Notes under the pieces: generated by a model | Databases searched by the model: none | What the model was told of the DNA's origin: nothing | The model's input: the letters and a program-made list of their open reading frames with translations, nothing else | Shown: positions 5,833-6,122 of the stretch, piece after piece | Layout: each line of letters opens with the position of its first letter | Position numbering within the stretch: the first letter of the stretch is position 1 | Origin: Endomicrobium sp. | GTDB lineage: Bacteria > Elusimicrobiota > Endomicrobiia > Endomicrobiales > Endomicrobiaceae | Assembly: GCA_031255375.1 (NCBI GenBank) | Contig: JAIRSP010000035.1 | Coordinates: 1 to 6,122 of the forward strand | Direction of reading: 5' to 3' | Length of the DNA: 6,122 nucleotides | Position numbers and translations under genes: made by a program

Positions 5833-6122
5833 GTGTTAATTATTATAATTGTTTTTGTTGCTCTAATTATTGGATATATTTTACGATTTATATACGCGAA
5901 ATTAAATGCTAAATCAATAGAACAAATTTCAAATAGAATTATAAAAGAATCAAAATTGATAGCCGAAACAAAATCAAAAGAGTCTCTTTTAGAGGCAAAG
6001 TTGATGATTGATAGAGAAAGAAAAGAATTTGAATGTGAAATAAAAGAGAAAAGACATTTCATTCATAATGCTGAAAATAGATTAAACCAACGTGAGAGTA
6101 ATTTGGATCGTAAAATGGATGT
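5833..6122 (+). CDS. rny: Ribonuclease Y, 3'-truncated by the window edge
   Basis: The first 96 residues of RNase Y, the membrane-anchored endoribonuclease that starts mRNA decay in bacteria lacking RNase E. The start is GTG 5833, supported by a strong GAGAGGGA ribosome site (AGGG at 5822-5825, 7 nt upstream), the best in the window. It is too short on this strand to stand out as an ATG-only frame. Residues 1-18 form a hydrophobic membrane anchor ([16 protein letters not shown]), followed by a basic RFIYAK boundary. From about residue 25 a long charged coiled coil begins, with the family pattern of Glu/Lys/Arg/Ala repeats, [17 protein letters not shown] at about 79-96 matching the 'E-RL-QRE--LdrK' signature. 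The KH and HD domains (about 400 residues) lie beyond 6122. The start is 2 nt after the previous stop, so it is likely the third gene of the rarA operon. Confidence 0.93.
   Translation, partial: MLIIIIVFVALIIGYILRFIYAKLNAKSIEQISNRIIKESKLIAETKSKESLLEAKLMIDRERKEFECEIKEKRHFIHNAENRLNQRESNLDRKMD

Noticed and set aside
1..6122. CRISPR array, insertion sequence or prophage
   Set aside because: No spaced direct repeats, transposase or terminal inverted repeats; all long frames are housekeeping or metabolic genes.

Overview
The window is a compact, very AT-rich stretch of bacterial chromosome (well under 35% G+C by eye, lowest between genes). It uses the standard bacterial code: TGA ends two genes and TGG encodes Trp. 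All recognised genes lie on the + strand. The only minus-strand candidate is a small ORF in the largest intergenic gap. I see no insertion sequence, phage gene, CRISPR array, tRNA or rRNA.

Layout: (1) 1-1521, 3' part of pheT (phenylalanyl-tRNA synthetase beta chain), followed by a hairpin with a short T-run; (2) 1618-3120, an FAD-linked 2-hydroxyacid (glycolate/D-lactate type) dehydrogenase, ending in an A/T-only hairpin that starts at its stop codon; (3) 3165-3398 and 3400-3693, a small coiled-coil protein placed like ZapB and then zapA, one base apart; (4) 3694-3921, a 228-nt gap with a perfect 10-bp inverted repeat and, on the minus strand, an SD-preceded 41-codon ORF; (5) 3922-5256 rarA, overlapping (6) 5213-5830, 5-formyltetrahydrofolate cyclo-ligase, then after 2 nt (7) 5833-6122, the 5' end of rny (RNase Y), cut by the window edge.

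The genes are housekeeping: tRNA charging, Z-ring assembly (ZapA and partner), rescue of stalled replication (RarA), one-carbon/folate salvage and mRNA decay. The stretch rarA-fau-rny is so tight (44-nt overlap, then 2-nt gap) that it is almost certainly one transcript. zapB-like/zapA forms a second coupled pair. A zapA...fau neighbourhood is well known from E. coli, where the 6S RNA gene sits between them, so the gap after zapA deserves attention.

The organism cannot be named with certainty. The zapA / 5-FCL / rny grouping, presence of RNase Y, strong AT bias and many A9-A10 tracts fit a host-associated or otherwise AT-driven bacterium. From memory of similar gene order, an Elusimicrobiota (Endomicrobia)-like lineage is my first guess, held at low confidence. 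I found no clear evidence of a wholly new multi-gene system. The best candidate for something undescribed is the minus-strand small ORF or structured RNA between zapA and rarA.
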